This document shows, one piece after another, positions 27,294 to 36,428 of a stretch of DNA of 64,000 bases (positions are counted from its first letter, which is position 1; the number at the start of each line of letters is the position of its first letter). A program made the translations under genes and the position numbers. The DNA is from Candidatus Rifleibacteriota bacterium (GTDB lineage: Bacteria > Muiribacteriota > Ozemobacteria > Ozemobacterales > Ozemobacteraceae): the NCBI GenBank assembly GCA_015232575.1, contig JADFZL010000013.1:62001-126000 (forward strand), given 5' to 3'. Below the pieces are notes generated by a model. That model ran no database searches. It was not told the origin of the DNA and saw nothing but the letters and a program-made list of their open reading frames with translations.

Positions 27294-28339
27294 GGAGACT
27301 CTATTGTACGCTCAACCTTACACTTCCCGTATCGGTCACGTCTTATTAGAACAACGATCCTGCTCTCTGCACCTGCATATTTTCCGACTGATTCTATTCT
27401 GAACCATGTTGAATATATTATGAATTTTTCATAATAACTTTTTGCAATGAATTTGTCAAAGCCTGCGAGAAAAATTGGAAATGCAAGCATTGTTGTATAC
27501 GGAACATTCTGAACAAGGCCGTCAAAGTATTTTCTTCTTCTTTCCTCATTATACCCAGGTGGGCCTGGAATTGCCTCAAGAACCTCTCTGCGCGCTGTGT
27601 TTATGTTAATCAGACCATCTCCATAAACGGTAAGTATTTCACATAAACCAGGTCTTGTACCACTTGCTGTTAACATCTCACGTGTAACACCCGGAATATT
27701 GAGAAGTTCGTTAATATCAAGCATTGATGAATTCCGCGGCCGCCCGCCCGGAAGCTTCTCATAGCCGGAACTCTCAGTTCCCATCGGTCTGGACACCTCA
27801 TCGGGATCTGTATAGTCAAGAATTCTTTGTGCCAGCCTGGCAGCTGCTGCTTTGCCCATTTTTTCGCCAATAATTGTACCATATTCATCAATACCATGGA
27901 ATGTCTTTTCAAAAAGATTTACAAGCGTCTCTTCATCAGCATAATTTACATTTATCTTTGCCATTTCATCTGAAATTTTCAGCTTAAATGAGCTCATTTT
28001 AAGTTTTACCGGATTCTTTGCAGTAGCAGAACTTACCTGCGACCATTCTTCCATCAAATGATCAACCAGATTCGTGTCCTTGAATAACAATGCTATTCCC
28101 AACGATGCACCAGCTCTTGCTGCCATTTTAGCATGAAATGCATCTTTCTGGCGCGAATCAATCTTTATCTGAAGGCCGGCTTCCCCACTCATTTTTATAA
28201 AAATTCCAACCAGCAGAATGAGAAAAACCACCACCGTCAGCAAAACCATGCCACGCCTTTTTTCCGGTGATGGAATGCAAATCCTCTCTCTAATAACATC
28301 TTTCTGCATGATGTATTTATAACCTGAACATTGTAACAT
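27290..28339 (-). CDS. gspK: GspK-like minor pseudopilin
   Basis: GspK is the large tip pseudopilin of type II secretion systems. The protein has a basic leader (PSPEKRRG) before the hydrophobic MVLLTVVVFLILLVGIF helix, as expected for a GspK prepilin, followed by QIKIDSRQKDAFHAKMAARAG. The SAM-like insertion with YTDPDEVSRP, MLDINELLNIPGVTREML and GLININTARREVLEAIPG is the helix-hairpin module characteristic of GspK. The start is uncertain: ATG 28339 or ATG 28309, neither with a clear ribosome site. The usual hydrophobic-helix glutamate at +5 is absent, as in GspK generally. Confidence 0.83.
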   Translation of the reverse strand: MLQCSGYKYIMQKDVIRERICIPSPEKRRGMVLLTVVVFLILLVGIFIKMSGEAGLQIKIDSRQKDAFHAKMAARAGASLGIALLFKDTNLVDHLMEEWSQVSSATAKNPVKLKMSSFKLKISDEMAKINVNYADEETLVNLFEKTFHGIDEYGTIIGEKMGKAAAARLAQRILDYTDPDEVSRPMGTESSGYEKLPGGRPRNSSMLDINELLNIPGVTREMLTASGTRPGLCEILTVYGDGLININTARREVLEAIPGPPGYNEERRRKYFDGLVQNVPYTTMLAFPIFLAGFDKFIAKSYYEKFIIYSTWFRIESVGKYAGAESRIVVLIRRDRYGKCKVERTIESP

Positions 28340-28397
28340 ACTAAAGCATAATCTCTCAAACCCGCCTAGTAAACTGCATTTTGATGCTGAAATACAC

Positions 28398-28919
28398 CTA
28401 CTGATTCGCAGGATTAATTATTGATGAAATGTAATACTTACCAATTTCAGCTTCAAATATATATTCTTTTGATGAAATGTGCAAACCTGAAAAGTTGACT
28501 GTTCTGGAATATTCGCGAAAATCAAGTTTCTTTTTTCCCTTCAAGTCGAATTTCTGCTCATCCAGAAGCTTTCCATTTTGTATATTGTGACGTAAAACAA
28601 CATCATTGTGCAATAGATAGGTTACTTCATAATTAATGCCACTTTTAATCATTTTTAGCCGCAATATTTCATTTTTACTGACACCAGATTTCAGTATAAT
28701 TCCAGATTTTTCTGAGCAGAACATATCTGCACGAAGATTGCCGAGAAGATTCCAGACGTTATCAACATGTATGCTTATCGCCTCAGAGTGCCTGACCTGC
28801 TTGAAAATGATAGCATAAAGCCGGTAAAAGATGAGAAAACCCAGCGAAAGAACAGCCAGAGAAACTACCACTTCTACCAGACTAGTACCAGTCTTTTTCT
28901 TCCCATTTTTTCTTTTCAT
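28398..28919 (-). CDS. Pseudopilin-like protein (GspJ-type)
   Basis: This 173-residue protein carries a type IV prepilin N-terminus: a basic leader (MKRKNGKKKTG) then TSLVEVVVSLAVLSLGFLIF with cleavage after Gly and Glu at +5. The remaining domain is beta-rich without cysteines beyond one. Position between the GspI-like gene and GspK suggests GspJ, but the sequence is too divergent for certainty. It has no clear ribosome site; its ATG follows a TATAAATAAATA sequence. Confidence 0.7.
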   Translation of the reverse strand: MKRKNGKKKTGTSLVEVVVSLAVLSLGFLIFYRLYAIIFKQVRHSEAISIHVDNVWNLLGNLRADMFCSEKSGIILKSGVSKNEILRLKMIKSGINYEVTYLLHNDVVLRHNIQNGKLLDEQKFDLKGKKKLDFREYSRTVNFSGLHISSKEYIFEAEIGKYYISSIINPANQ

Positions 28920-28963
28920 TATTTATTTATACACTGTAGCAATGTTGTTGAAGAAAAGATATT

Positions 28964-29227
28964 TCTTACGCAGAGGCACAGAGAAAAACAGAGAGAAAAT
29001 CGTGTTTTTTTATATCTGCTCAGCAACATTTTTACAGTCTCTTTCTTTATATAAATAGGCACAGAAACGTTCCGGTGTTCATCAAAAGAACCCTCTCCAA
29101 TCCTCTCTCAGGCCGACTGCGTGTAGAGGGGTTGATATAATGCGGCAATATTTTCGAATGGATACATTTTTTCCTACTTTTCTCTTCTTTTCTCTGATTT
29201 TTTCCGCGCCTATGCGTCTCTGCGTGA
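28964..29227. repeat. Inverted pair of ACGCAGAG repeats in a 324-base gap
   Basis: CTTACGCAGAGGCACAGAGA (28964-28983 and beyond) reappears inverted at about 29180-29227 (TATGCGTCTCTGCGTGAG region). The gap 28920-29243 between two pseudopilin genes contains no supported gene; this pair of inverted copies about 250 bases apart is its only visible structure. Confidence 0.5.
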
Positions 29228-29243
29228 GATCACTCTTTTCTTT

Positions 29244-29762
29244 TCATTTTTCCAGCAGCAGCGGCATTGAAGTTGAATAGTTTCTAATAATTCCATTCGC
29301 TTCCTTCCAGGAAATATCACAGGTTATTCTGAAGATTTCTGCATTGAAAACATTTGAATCAGAAACCTTTTTAATTGAAAGAACTCTCTTTTCATTCTGA
29401 AGACCTGTTGGAAACACAGGAAATTTCCATCCGGAATTGCCGATTGGAATTTCAGCAAGAGCACTTTGAGAAGGTCCGGAAAGCTTCTCGTTAAATTCTG
29501 CAATCACTTTTTCCGGATTATATCCTGCAATGTTTAGCATCCCGGGCTTATGAGCAGCTTGTTGAAACTGCTGAAGAATTTCTACTGAACGCAATGCAGC
29601 AATACGCGATGAAAAACTTAACGTTGATCGCATATTTTCAAAATAGAAAAAATCAATCAATGGAATCACAGCCAGAAGAAAAATTAGCAATGCTAACATA
29701 ATTTCAACCAGCGAAAGCCCGCTGCAAAATGGCATTTTTCTTAACTTATTCAACGTATACAA
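29244..29762 (-). CDS. Pseudopilin-like protein (GspI-type)
   Basis: The protein has a short prepilin leader ending SG followed by LSLVEIMLALLIFLLAVIPL, with the required Glu at +5. The remaining 130 residues contain QQAAHKPGMLNIAGYNPEKV and a beta C-terminus. It overlaps the upstream 824-residue gene by 17 bases if translated from TTG 29762; ATG 29735 gives a six-residue leader (MPFCSG) and avoids most overlap, and is equally possible. By position and size it is a minor pseudopilin, GspI or GspH-like. Confidence 0.7.
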   Translation of the reverse strand: MYTLNKLRKMPFCSGLSLVEIMLALLIFLLAVIPLIDFFYFENMRSTLSFSSRIAALRSVEILQQFQQAAHKPGMLNIAGYNPEKVIAEFNEKLSGPSQSALAEIPIGNSGWKFPVFPTGLQNEKRVLSIKKVSDSNVFNAEIFRITCDISWKEANGIIRNYSTSMPLLLEK

Positions 29763-32220
29763 TCCTGTATGATTGCGGTTTAGATGGCAGAGATGGATTA
29801 AAATTTGGATTATACCGTATTATTCCGCCGCCGCCAAACCATTTTTCCTTTGCTTCTGAGATTGAATTATTCATATTATTCCGCGAAAAACCTGAAAACG
29901 CGACGCCACCGCTTACGAAGATTCTTGAATCATCTTCCTCATAGCCCTGATGAACGGACTCAATTGTTGACAGTTTTCCATTTTCAAGATTCCCTTTAAG
30001 TGCAACAAGATATGCATGTACAGCTTTATGAGCCTCGCCCATGCGTTTGGGATAAAGTCGAATGTTGCCATTCAAAGCCACAATTGAAAAAAGGTATGGA
30101 GAGATGCCACAATCCTGTAATTCTGAGTCTTCCACCTCAATTCCCTTAATTGAAAAATTTCCGTTTTCCAGAATCAAAATTCCCGATGATTTAAGCATTA
30201 GAGGCTTATCGAAAACAAAATCATCGCGGCGTTGCCTTTTAAATAAATAAATTCCGGGTTTTCTGAATACATAATATTTTCCACTCTGATCAGTTCGAAG
30301 AATGTTTTCTGCCATCAAACGTACAATTGCTTTGCTCTCATCGCCAGAAAACGGATTCAGATCTACTTCATGCGTAACACGGCTAAGCAGGTTTTCTTTA
30401 TTAAAAGATTCCTGACAGAGATACTTCAAATCACCGGAAAAATACAAACAAGGGTCTTCACAATTGGCACCGACGCCCCCAGCGGCTTCAAAACCGGCCT
30501 TACCAATTGCATTCCAGAAACCTTTATCAGATCGAGGATTTCCTTCAATTTGAGCAACATTTTCTTTCTGAGCAGTGCTTTCATTTTTAATCTCGTTGCC
30601 GTCGTGTCCAAGCCAGATTGAAATATTTCTGTCAGATTGAATACCTCTGAAAGGTTGTGCATCGTTTAATCTTCCGCCCGGAACAAGCTTTTTATCGGAA
30701 ATATCTCCAATACCGCCCGATGGACTTTTCCATTCCAGGATATCAGGAACACGGTCATTGAAACTCATGAAATCGAACACAAGATTCACTGGAAAGCCAT
30801 CATAATGGTTCTTCAGAGGAAAACCTGAAAACAAAGGAAGCGATGACAGGTATCCTGCCCCACCCGGCTGATCAAAAACATCTCTGTAAAACTGCGGCAC
30901 TGCGCCGGCAGAATAAGCGAAATCGAAAGGTAAATCATTAGAAAATGTTCCGCCTGTCAATGGTTTTGGTACAAATTGTGAATTTCCGCTTTTTTCAATA
31001 AGTTGAATGTAAGATAAATATCTCGCAAAAACATTTCCAAAAAGCAAGGTTCTGGAAATATAATGTCTTGTTCCATAAGGAAGAATAAAGCTTGTAAGAC
31101 AGTCATCTGGCTCAATTGCACGCATAGTCAAATTTGATTTATTAATTAAGCTGACTGGCTTATACCACATCGACACCTTTTCTGCCCCTGAAAATACACC
31201 GTTCAGAACTTGCCTGGCTTTGAAATTTTCCTTTAATTCCGGGCACTGAAAATCATATCCACGCGGAAAGAGAGAACCTTTAATAAACTCCGGCCATCCA
31301 AAATAAATTCCTGCTCCAAGAGCTTCAGATAAGCCAATTCCATAAGACGGATCCTTCCAATCCGGATATTCCAGAAAAGGATCTTTTGAGAGACTTGTAT
31401 TTCCCAGTGGTGGGTCGAATCCAGAAGGTATATTTAAAAATAGTTTTTCACCACCAAGATAAACCCATCCATTTTCAGAAAGTATTTTTGGCGTTGAATT
31501 CTTTTCTGCAACGAGTAAATCTTCAGAAGTATCAAAAGTATCTGTACCATTAATCAGAATGATTCTCTTCGGAGTTTTTCCCTCATAACGTCCAGAAATA
31601 GCTCCTTTAATGGTGTTCAGACTATTACCCGGAAAAACTTGTGGTACAAAAAAAGTAAACCTGCAGAATGGACCAGGAATCATCCCCACTAGTTTAAATT
31701 TTCTTTCTATTACCGAAGTTCTTCTGATTGAAGAAAAAGCTGATACAGAAAGAGATACAGTACAGGATATTTCTGCTATTCCCTCTTTTTCAGTCAGATC
31801 GTGCCCGTATTTCAGCATTTCTGAACGGGATTTTCTTGACTTCGAATAATTGCGCAGAAACTTTATTGAATGAAAACGAATTGAAAGGCTTTCACAAAGA
31901 GGTTTTCCCGGAAAGGTTACAGTTTCAAGAAATTTTTTCTGATATTCAGCTGAAACGCGCGAACAGAATCTGCTGGAAGAATCGGACAATTCTATTTCAG
32001 ATGCAACATCACAGGTTGGAATGAAAAGATTTCCAGCTTCACTTCTCAGATCAGAAAAACAGGAATCATTGGCAAAAGCGATGGCGTCTGCAGCATAATG
32101 AGCACCGTGCAGCGAATAATTCAAAGCAACAGAAGATAATTCCTCATGCCGGCCTTCAATGTATCTGCCTTTTGAATAAACGCTCCATGCAAAAACAGTG
32201 AATGCAATAAGGGCAATCAT
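29746..32220 (-). CDS. Large PilX/GspK-like secretion-associated protein of unknown family
   Basis: The 824 residues counted from ATG 32220 begin inside a hydrophobic helix (MIALIAFTVFAWSVYSKGRY). The frame is open 17 codons further, and adds KSSSRGVVIPVVLA, which completes a prepilin-type N-terminus; the probable start is then CTG at 32271, whose last two bases fall in the TGA of the preceding gene. A helix of ALNYSLHGAHYAADAIAF follows, as in PilX/GspK proteins, then a large beta-rich region (about 150-780) with no recognisable family. It is encoded in the same run as GspI/J/K/L/M-like genes. It may be an oversized minor pilin at the tip of the secretion pseudopilus. Confidence 0.65.
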   Translation of the reverse strand: MIALIAFTVFAWSVYSKGRYIEGRHEELSSVALNYSLHGAHYAADAIAFANDSCFSDLRSEAGNLFIPTCDVASEIELSDSSSRFCSRVSAEYQKKFLETVTFPGKPLCESLSIRFHSIKFLRNYSKSRKSRSEMLKYGHDLTEKEGIAEISCTVSLSVSAFSSIRRTSVIERKFKLVGMIPGPFCRFTFFVPQVFPGNSLNTIKGAISGRYEGKTPKRIILINGTDTFDTSEDLLVAEKNSTPKILSENGWVYLGGEKLFLNIPSGFDPPLGNTSLSKDPFLEYPDWKDPSYGIGLSEALGAGIYFGWPEFIKGSLFPRGYDFQCPELKENFKARQVLNGVFSGAEKVSMWYKPVSLINKSNLTMRAIEPDDCLTSFILPYGTRHYISRTLLFGNVFARYLSYIQLIEKSGNSQFVPKPLTGGTFSNDLPFDFAYSAGAVPQFYRDVFDQPGGAGYLSSLPLFSGFPLKNHYDGFPVNLVFDFMSFNDRVPDILEWKSPSGGIGDISDKKLVPGGRLNDAQPFRGIQSDRNISIWLGHDGNEIKNESTAQKENVAQIEGNPRSDKGFWNAIGKAGFEAAGGVGANCEDPCLYFSGDLKYLCQESFNKENLLSRVTHEVDLNPFSGDESKAIVRLMAENILRTDQSGKYYVFRKPGIYLFKRQRRDDFVFDKPLMLKSSGILILENGNFSIKGIEVEDSELQDCGISPYLFSIVALNGNIRLYPKRMGEAHKAVHAYLVALKGNLENGKLSTIESVHQGYEEDDSRIFVSGGVAFSGFSRNNMNNSISEAKEKWFGGGGIIRYNPNFNPSLPSKPQSYRIVYVE

Positions 32221-32267
32221 CGCCAGAACAACTGGAATAACAACGCCCCGCGATGATGACTTAAAAA

Positions 32268-32885
32268 TCAGCTTTCCCTGCCATATTCAGCAATTTCCCC
32301 AAGAAACTTTCCAGCAGAATCAAAAATTTCAGGGAATTCATATTCAAGAATATCTGCCATTGTCACCCAGTCTTTGTTTTCGCAGGCAACGCACAAACCA
32401 CCCATCTGCTCAAGAAATCTTGAAAGAAGCAATTTTCGCGATTCTTCGGTGGTCTTCTGAAGAGTTTTTCCCGCATAACCAAGGGAAAGATACTGAAGAA
32501 TCATGGAAAGCCAGGTCAAACCTTCAATAAAAGGCATATAGTTATCCATGGCTTCTTTAACATTGCCTAACCGCAAAGCATTAATAATTTTATCAGAAAT
32601 CCCTTTAAAATAAGGTAACACTTCTGAAGAAGTCTCTACGCCTTCACGAACTATTTCCATGGGATTCTGAGCTTCGATTTCGACCTTTTCATGATCGAGA
32701 ATTTTTACCTTTTTCAGTGATTCTTTATCCTCTGGTGAGAACGTATTTCCATCAACTATTATTTTGACAATGGTTAAATCATTCCTGCCGCACTCTGCAT
32801 CCAGGAGCTCAACAAGTTCAGCCAGATCAGATTCGCTGGTAATTTCATCTACTGACAAAGGCTGCCCATTAAGAAGTAAGTCCAA
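32268..32885 (-). CDS. Unknown cytoplasmic protein in the secretion cluster
   Basis: A 205-residue acidic protein with no signal peptide or membrane helix and no family I can name. The N-terminal third is ubiquitin-like in length and pattern (MDLLLNGQPLSVDEITSESD, then VKIIVDGNTFSPEDKESLKK). The rest is helical (GISDKIINALRLGNVKEAMD, FLEQMGGLCVACENKDWVTM). Its stop couples to the following 824-residue gene. A regulatory or chaperone role in assembly of the secretion machinery is a guess from position only. Confidence 0.6.
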   Translation of the reverse strand: MDLLLNGQPLSVDEITSESDLAELVELLDAECGRNDLTIVKIIVDGNTFSPEDKESLKKVKILDHEKVEIEAQNPMEIVREGVETSSEVLPYFKGISDKIINALRLGNVKEAMDNYMPFIEGLTWLSMILQYLSLGYAGKTLQKTTEESRKLLLSRFLEQMGGLCVACENKDWVTMADILEYEFPEIFDSAGKFLGEIAEYGRES

Positions 32886-32983
32886 GTTATTTCTCCAGAT
32901 TTATCTATTTTATTTTATAAAAAAACTACTGCCCCTGAATTCATCGACATAAAATAAAAAAAAATTAAGCAATATTTTCGATT

Positions 32984-35440
32984 TTATTCACGGCGCTTTT
33001 CGATAAGAGACATAAGAACTACTGCCATCTGCTTTACGCCTGCATCTGGATCATTCACAAACCCTTTTATATAATCCTGGGGCTTCAAATCAAGTGGGAA
33101 TTTCGCGATACTTTTCAGCGTACTTTTCCTCAATACCGGGTCCGGATTTCTAAGTAATGGCTGAAGAAGTTGAAAGAATCTGGCTTCCTTGAACTCTCCC
33201 ATTGCATATATTGCCGCAAGTTGCATGAGCTTGTTCTGCGGTTTCAGCATCTCATAAATTGCCGAATCGGGCCGCTGCGAACCGAAGTTCCACATGGCAA
33301 TCAAAGCATTGGCTCTGATTCGATGGTGTGGATCAGCAATCATAAGTTGTAGCCTTTGTACAAGATCCTGCATTTTCAAAGATGTAATAACTTCGATTGA
33401 ATTTGCCCTGACTCTCGGATCCGGGTCGTCAATTGTCTTTGCAATTATTTCAGGAGCTTTGTCACGATAATATTGTCCGACAATTTTTACAAAAACCGAA
33501 CGCACCCACGGATTCTCGTTTTCAATTCCCTTTTCAACAGGAAGTTTATTTTCTTCGGGAATTTTCGACCACATGATACGCAAAATTTTTGCTGCCATTT
33601 TTCGTTTTTCGGGATCTTCTGAATCGATATCAGCAGACATTTCGTTGATAAAATTTGTATCTATTTTCAGAAGCGATGAAAGAATAGCCTGCTTCGTCAT
33701 ATCATTGACCTGATCAAATGTTTTGAAAAGTTTTCTTCTGGTAATATTTGAAACTGCTTCAGCAGTAGCCTTTTTTATTTTCTCATCAGAAGTTGATACG
33801 AGAAGCTTGTTCAAAAGAAGCAGTGCATTCTGATGCTCTGAGTCTTTTAATATTAATACAGTTTCGAGAACGGTTTCCTGATTTGGATCATTAAGGAAAT
33901 GCCCAAGTATCTGGCTTGTTACCTCAGGTGGAAAAGCCGCAGAAGAAAGAACTTTAAAAATTGCCTTCCTGACAGCCTGATCAGGATCATTTTTCATTTT
34001 AATAATGAGCGGGAAAACATCTGGAATGCCTGAAGATGAAAGAATTTCAACAATTCTGGCTCTAGCTTCCGGCGGAGCAAGCTGAATCGAAGCTTCAACA
34101 TCACTTCTTGAACGCACAGCAAAAGCAGTTTTCAATAGTTCCTTCAGGACTTCGTCTGGTAAACCCGAGATATCAGCTCGAAGTAACTCATCAATAGTTT
34201 CAACAGTATAATTTTCTGCTTTAAAGCTTGTGATAAAAGCGAGAGCTGCTTTCGCATTCTCAATTTTTTTATCACATACTGCCCGCTTCATAATAGCTTT
34301 TCTTTTTGTTGCTTCAACTGATCTAATGTATGAAAGAAAAGCGCCCTGAGAAAGCTCTACTATCCAGAAAAAACTTCTTATCAGAGTATCTTCGTGAATT
34401 ACTCCAAAACGAAGCAGAGATTCACCAAGGAATGGGAATGGCCTGACTTTTGGCTGTTCAAGAAAATCCAGTATTCTGTCAGTAAAAAAAGCAATTTTCT
34501 CAGCAATTTCGGGTCTATCCCTCTCTACAGGATCAAGTGCCTCTATTTCTGAGGCATTTTTTCGAACAATTTCTTCAATTGCCTTCTGTGTCGCATCTGG
34601 AATGCGTTTTGCTTTGTCAAAAAGGATAGGTAACAGGTATGGAAAGCACAATGGATTTCCAAGTTCCTGAAGAACCTGCATGGTCTTCAATTTAAAAGCG
34701 TCTCCACGCTCAGGAAGACCTGTGAAAAGGGCTTTGAAAAATGCTTCTCCATGTTGCTGAAGACACTTAAACAAAGTGCTCCAGACATTCTGATCGATGT
34801 TTGGAAGTTTTCTTATAGCTAGTTCGAGAAACGCAGGATCTTTGATAACAGTGAAAAGGGTTGAAAGTTTAGTCTGAAGAACTTTCTTATCTTCGCTTTT
34901 CTGTGGATCATCCTGAATTATTTCAAAGAAAATAGGATACAATTTGGTGCTCTGCAAACGCACCATTTCATCAATATGCTGAAGCTTTTCAGGAAGAGAA
35001 TACGTTTTCCACTTTGAAATATGCTTGTCAACTATTCCGGTTGCCTCAATTGCACTCTGGAGAATGATATGAATTTCCGGATCAGTTGTGGAAGCCATGC
35101 ATTCCTGCAAAGGTCTGAGTCGATTTTCATCAAGATGTCCAAATACATCTTTAAATGCTTCACGATATTTTGGACCCTGAATTTTTGTTAATTTCAGCAA
35201 TTCAACTAAATCCGGGTTCGTAAAAACTGACGATTTTGCCGCAAAAATCTTGAGAATTTTCAGGCGTATATCCAGAGTTGTTTCCTCCAGAAATTTATTG
35301 CAGAGGAAAGCGATAAGTTTAGAATCAAGATTGCCCTGAAATTCTTCAAGCGCCGACACCGAAGCTTTTGCATCCCCGGATATAAGCCTGGAATATGCCT
35401 CTTCAGGATTCTCTATTTTTTTTGCGAAAAAAATACCCAT
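32984..35440 (-). CDS. HEAT-repeat protein
   Basis: ATG 35440 is preceded by GGAG nine bases upstream, so the 17 extra residues from 35491 are not used. The 818-residue product consists of HEAT-type helix pairs over most of its length, for example DPDQAVRKAIFKVLSS, ENPWVRSVFVKIVGQYYRDK, DPDPRVRANSIEVITSLKMQ, DPHHRIRANALIAMWNFGSQ and NPDPVLRKSTLKSIAKFPLD, all with the D-x-x-x-x-V/I-R pattern. There is no signal peptide. HEAT proteins are flexible scaffolds. Gene order ties it loosely to the secretion cluster downstream; a 98-base gap separates the two. Confidence 0.85.
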   Translation of the reverse strand: MGIFFAKKIENPEEAYSRLISGDAKASVSALEEFQGNLDSKLIAFLCNKFLEETTLDIRLKILKIFAAKSSVFTNPDLVELLKLTKIQGPKYREAFKDVFGHLDENRLRPLQECMASTTDPEIHIILQSAIEATGIVDKHISKWKTYSLPEKLQHIDEMVRLQSTKLYPIFFEIIQDDPQKSEDKKVLQTKLSTLFTVIKDPAFLELAIRKLPNIDQNVWSTLFKCLQQHGEAFFKALFTGLPERGDAFKLKTMQVLQELGNPLCFPYLLPILFDKAKRIPDATQKAIEEIVRKNASEIEALDPVERDRPEIAEKIAFFTDRILDFLEQPKVRPFPFLGESLLRFGVIHEDTLIRSFFWIVELSQGAFLSYIRSVEATKRKAIMKRAVCDKKIENAKAALAFITSFKAENYTVETIDELLRADISGLPDEVLKELLKTAFAVRSRSDVEASIQLAPPEARARIVEILSSSGIPDVFPLIIKMKNDPDQAVRKAIFKVLSSAAFPPEVTSQILGHFLNDPNQETVLETVLILKDSEHQNALLLLNKLLVSTSDEKIKKATAEAVSNITRRKLFKTFDQVNDMTKQAILSSLLKIDTNFINEMSADIDSEDPEKRKMAAKILRIMWSKIPEENKLPVEKGIENENPWVRSVFVKIVGQYYRDKAPEIIAKTIDDPDPRVRANSIEVITSLKMQDLVQRLQLMIADPHHRIRANALIAMWNFGSQRPDSAIYEMLKPQNKLMQLAAIYAMGEFKEARFFQLLQPLLRNPDPVLRKSTLKSIAKFPLDLKPQDYIKGFVNDPDAGVKQMAVVLMSLIEKRRE

Positions 35441-35634
35441 TGAATATTCTCCATGCCAGCAGAATAAATAAAGTCTGTGAAAACTATGCAACTACTACTT
35501 TCACAAGAAATCCTTTTCCTCTAACACGGTGATGCCGCGATAAGGGAAAAACCGATTTCTCAAGTAGACACTCATAATACGTAAAAACTCAAAAATATTC
35601 AAGCAGATAAATAATGTTTACTTTTCAGGCTCAA

Positions 35635-36000
35635 TTATTGCTTTGCAGAAACGATTTTTTCTGAAACTCCGTTCTTTTCATCTACCAGAATGACAACAGG
35701 CTTATGATTCTTCAACTCGTCCTTAGTAATATAAGCAAAGGTGACAATAATAAGTTTGTCACCAGCAAGAGCAAGACGTGCGGCAGCACCATTCAATGCT
35801 ATTTCTCCAGGTTTCCCTTCAATTATATACGTAGAAAACCTTGCACCATTGTTAACATTGTATATATCAACTTTTTCAAATATATTCATTTCTGCCGCAG
35901 AAATTAATGAAGGACAGATAGAAATAGAACCCTCATAATTAAGATCAGCACCGGTAACCGTAACCCTGTGAAGTTTCGACTTCATAACGTTAATCAACAT
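35635..36000 (-). CDS. panD: Aspartate 1-decarboxylase
   Basis: PanD makes beta-alanine from aspartate for pantothenate synthesis and is a self-cleaving pyruvoyl enzyme. At 121 residues it is of normal length. The start MLINVMKSKLHRVTVTGADL matches the family; the cleavage site is G24-S25 in YEGSIS, and FSTYIIEGKPGEIALNGAAA matches the core with its conserved NGAAA. It is the last gene of the pantothenate/CoA run but is separated from coaX by 428 bases filled with the GC-rich hairpin element and a 51-base tandem array, so it may be separately controlled. Confidence 0.95.
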   Translation of the reverse strand: MLINVMKSKLHRVTVTGADLNYEGSISICPSLISAAEMNIFEKVDIYNVNNGARFSTYIIEGKPGEIALNGAAARLALAGDKLIIVTFAYITKDELKNHKPVVILVDEKNGVSEKIVSAKQ

Positions 36001-36016
36001 ATATGCCTCTTTTTAG

Positions 36017-36093
36017 AGAGGGGGCACGCGCCCCCTCTCGCAGGTCGAACAAGTTCGACCCGCTCACTCCCCGCGGTCGAGCACTTTGTGCTC
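36017..36093. repeat. GC-rich three-hairpin element, copy R2
   Basis: Hairpin 1 at 36017-36038 has the same 9-bp stem as in R1. Hairpin 2 at 36040-36063 has GCAGGTCGAAC pairing with GTTCGACCCGC around an AA loop. Hairpin 3 at 36079-36093 is GAGCAC, TTT, GTGCTC. The element starts 16 bases upstream of the panD start, so it lies in the panD leader. Confidence 0.85.
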
Positions 36094-36384
36094 TCCGCTG
36101 CTTTTGCCACACTGACTTTCTCACTGAACCAGCACTTTGTGCTCTCCGCTGCTTTTGCCACACTGACTTTCTCACTGAACCAGCACTTTGTGCTCTCCGC
36201 TGCTTTTGCCACAATGACTTTCTCACTGAACCAGCACTTTGTGCTCTCCGCTGCTTTTGCCACAATGACTTTCTCACTGAACGAGCACTTTGTGCTCTTC
36301 GCAACGATAGCCATTCGAAATTTTTTGCTGGTCAAACACTTGTGGTCTACAACAACCATAGTCCTCCAAATTTTTTGCAGGGGC
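36080..36384. repeat. Tandem array of 51-bp units
   Basis: Units begin at 36080, 36131, 36182, 36233 and 36284, each with AGCACTTTGTGCTCTCCGCT and all exactly 51 bases apart; the first four are almost identical (one C/A difference). The fifth and a sixth at about 36335 are degenerate, sharing AAATTTTTTGC. Each unit restarts with hairpin 3 of the element. A further palindrome GGGCTTGA...TCAAGCCC lies at 36381-36400. Open frames through the array arise because 51 is divisible by three. Confidence 0.85.
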
Positions 36385-36428
36385 TTGATTTATCAAGCCC
36401 GAACTTGCCTACTAATTTAATGGGCTTA

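Noticed and set aside
36080-36384. CRISPR array
   Set aside because: Units are directly adjacent and identical over their whole 51 bases, without unique spacers, and no cas gene is present.
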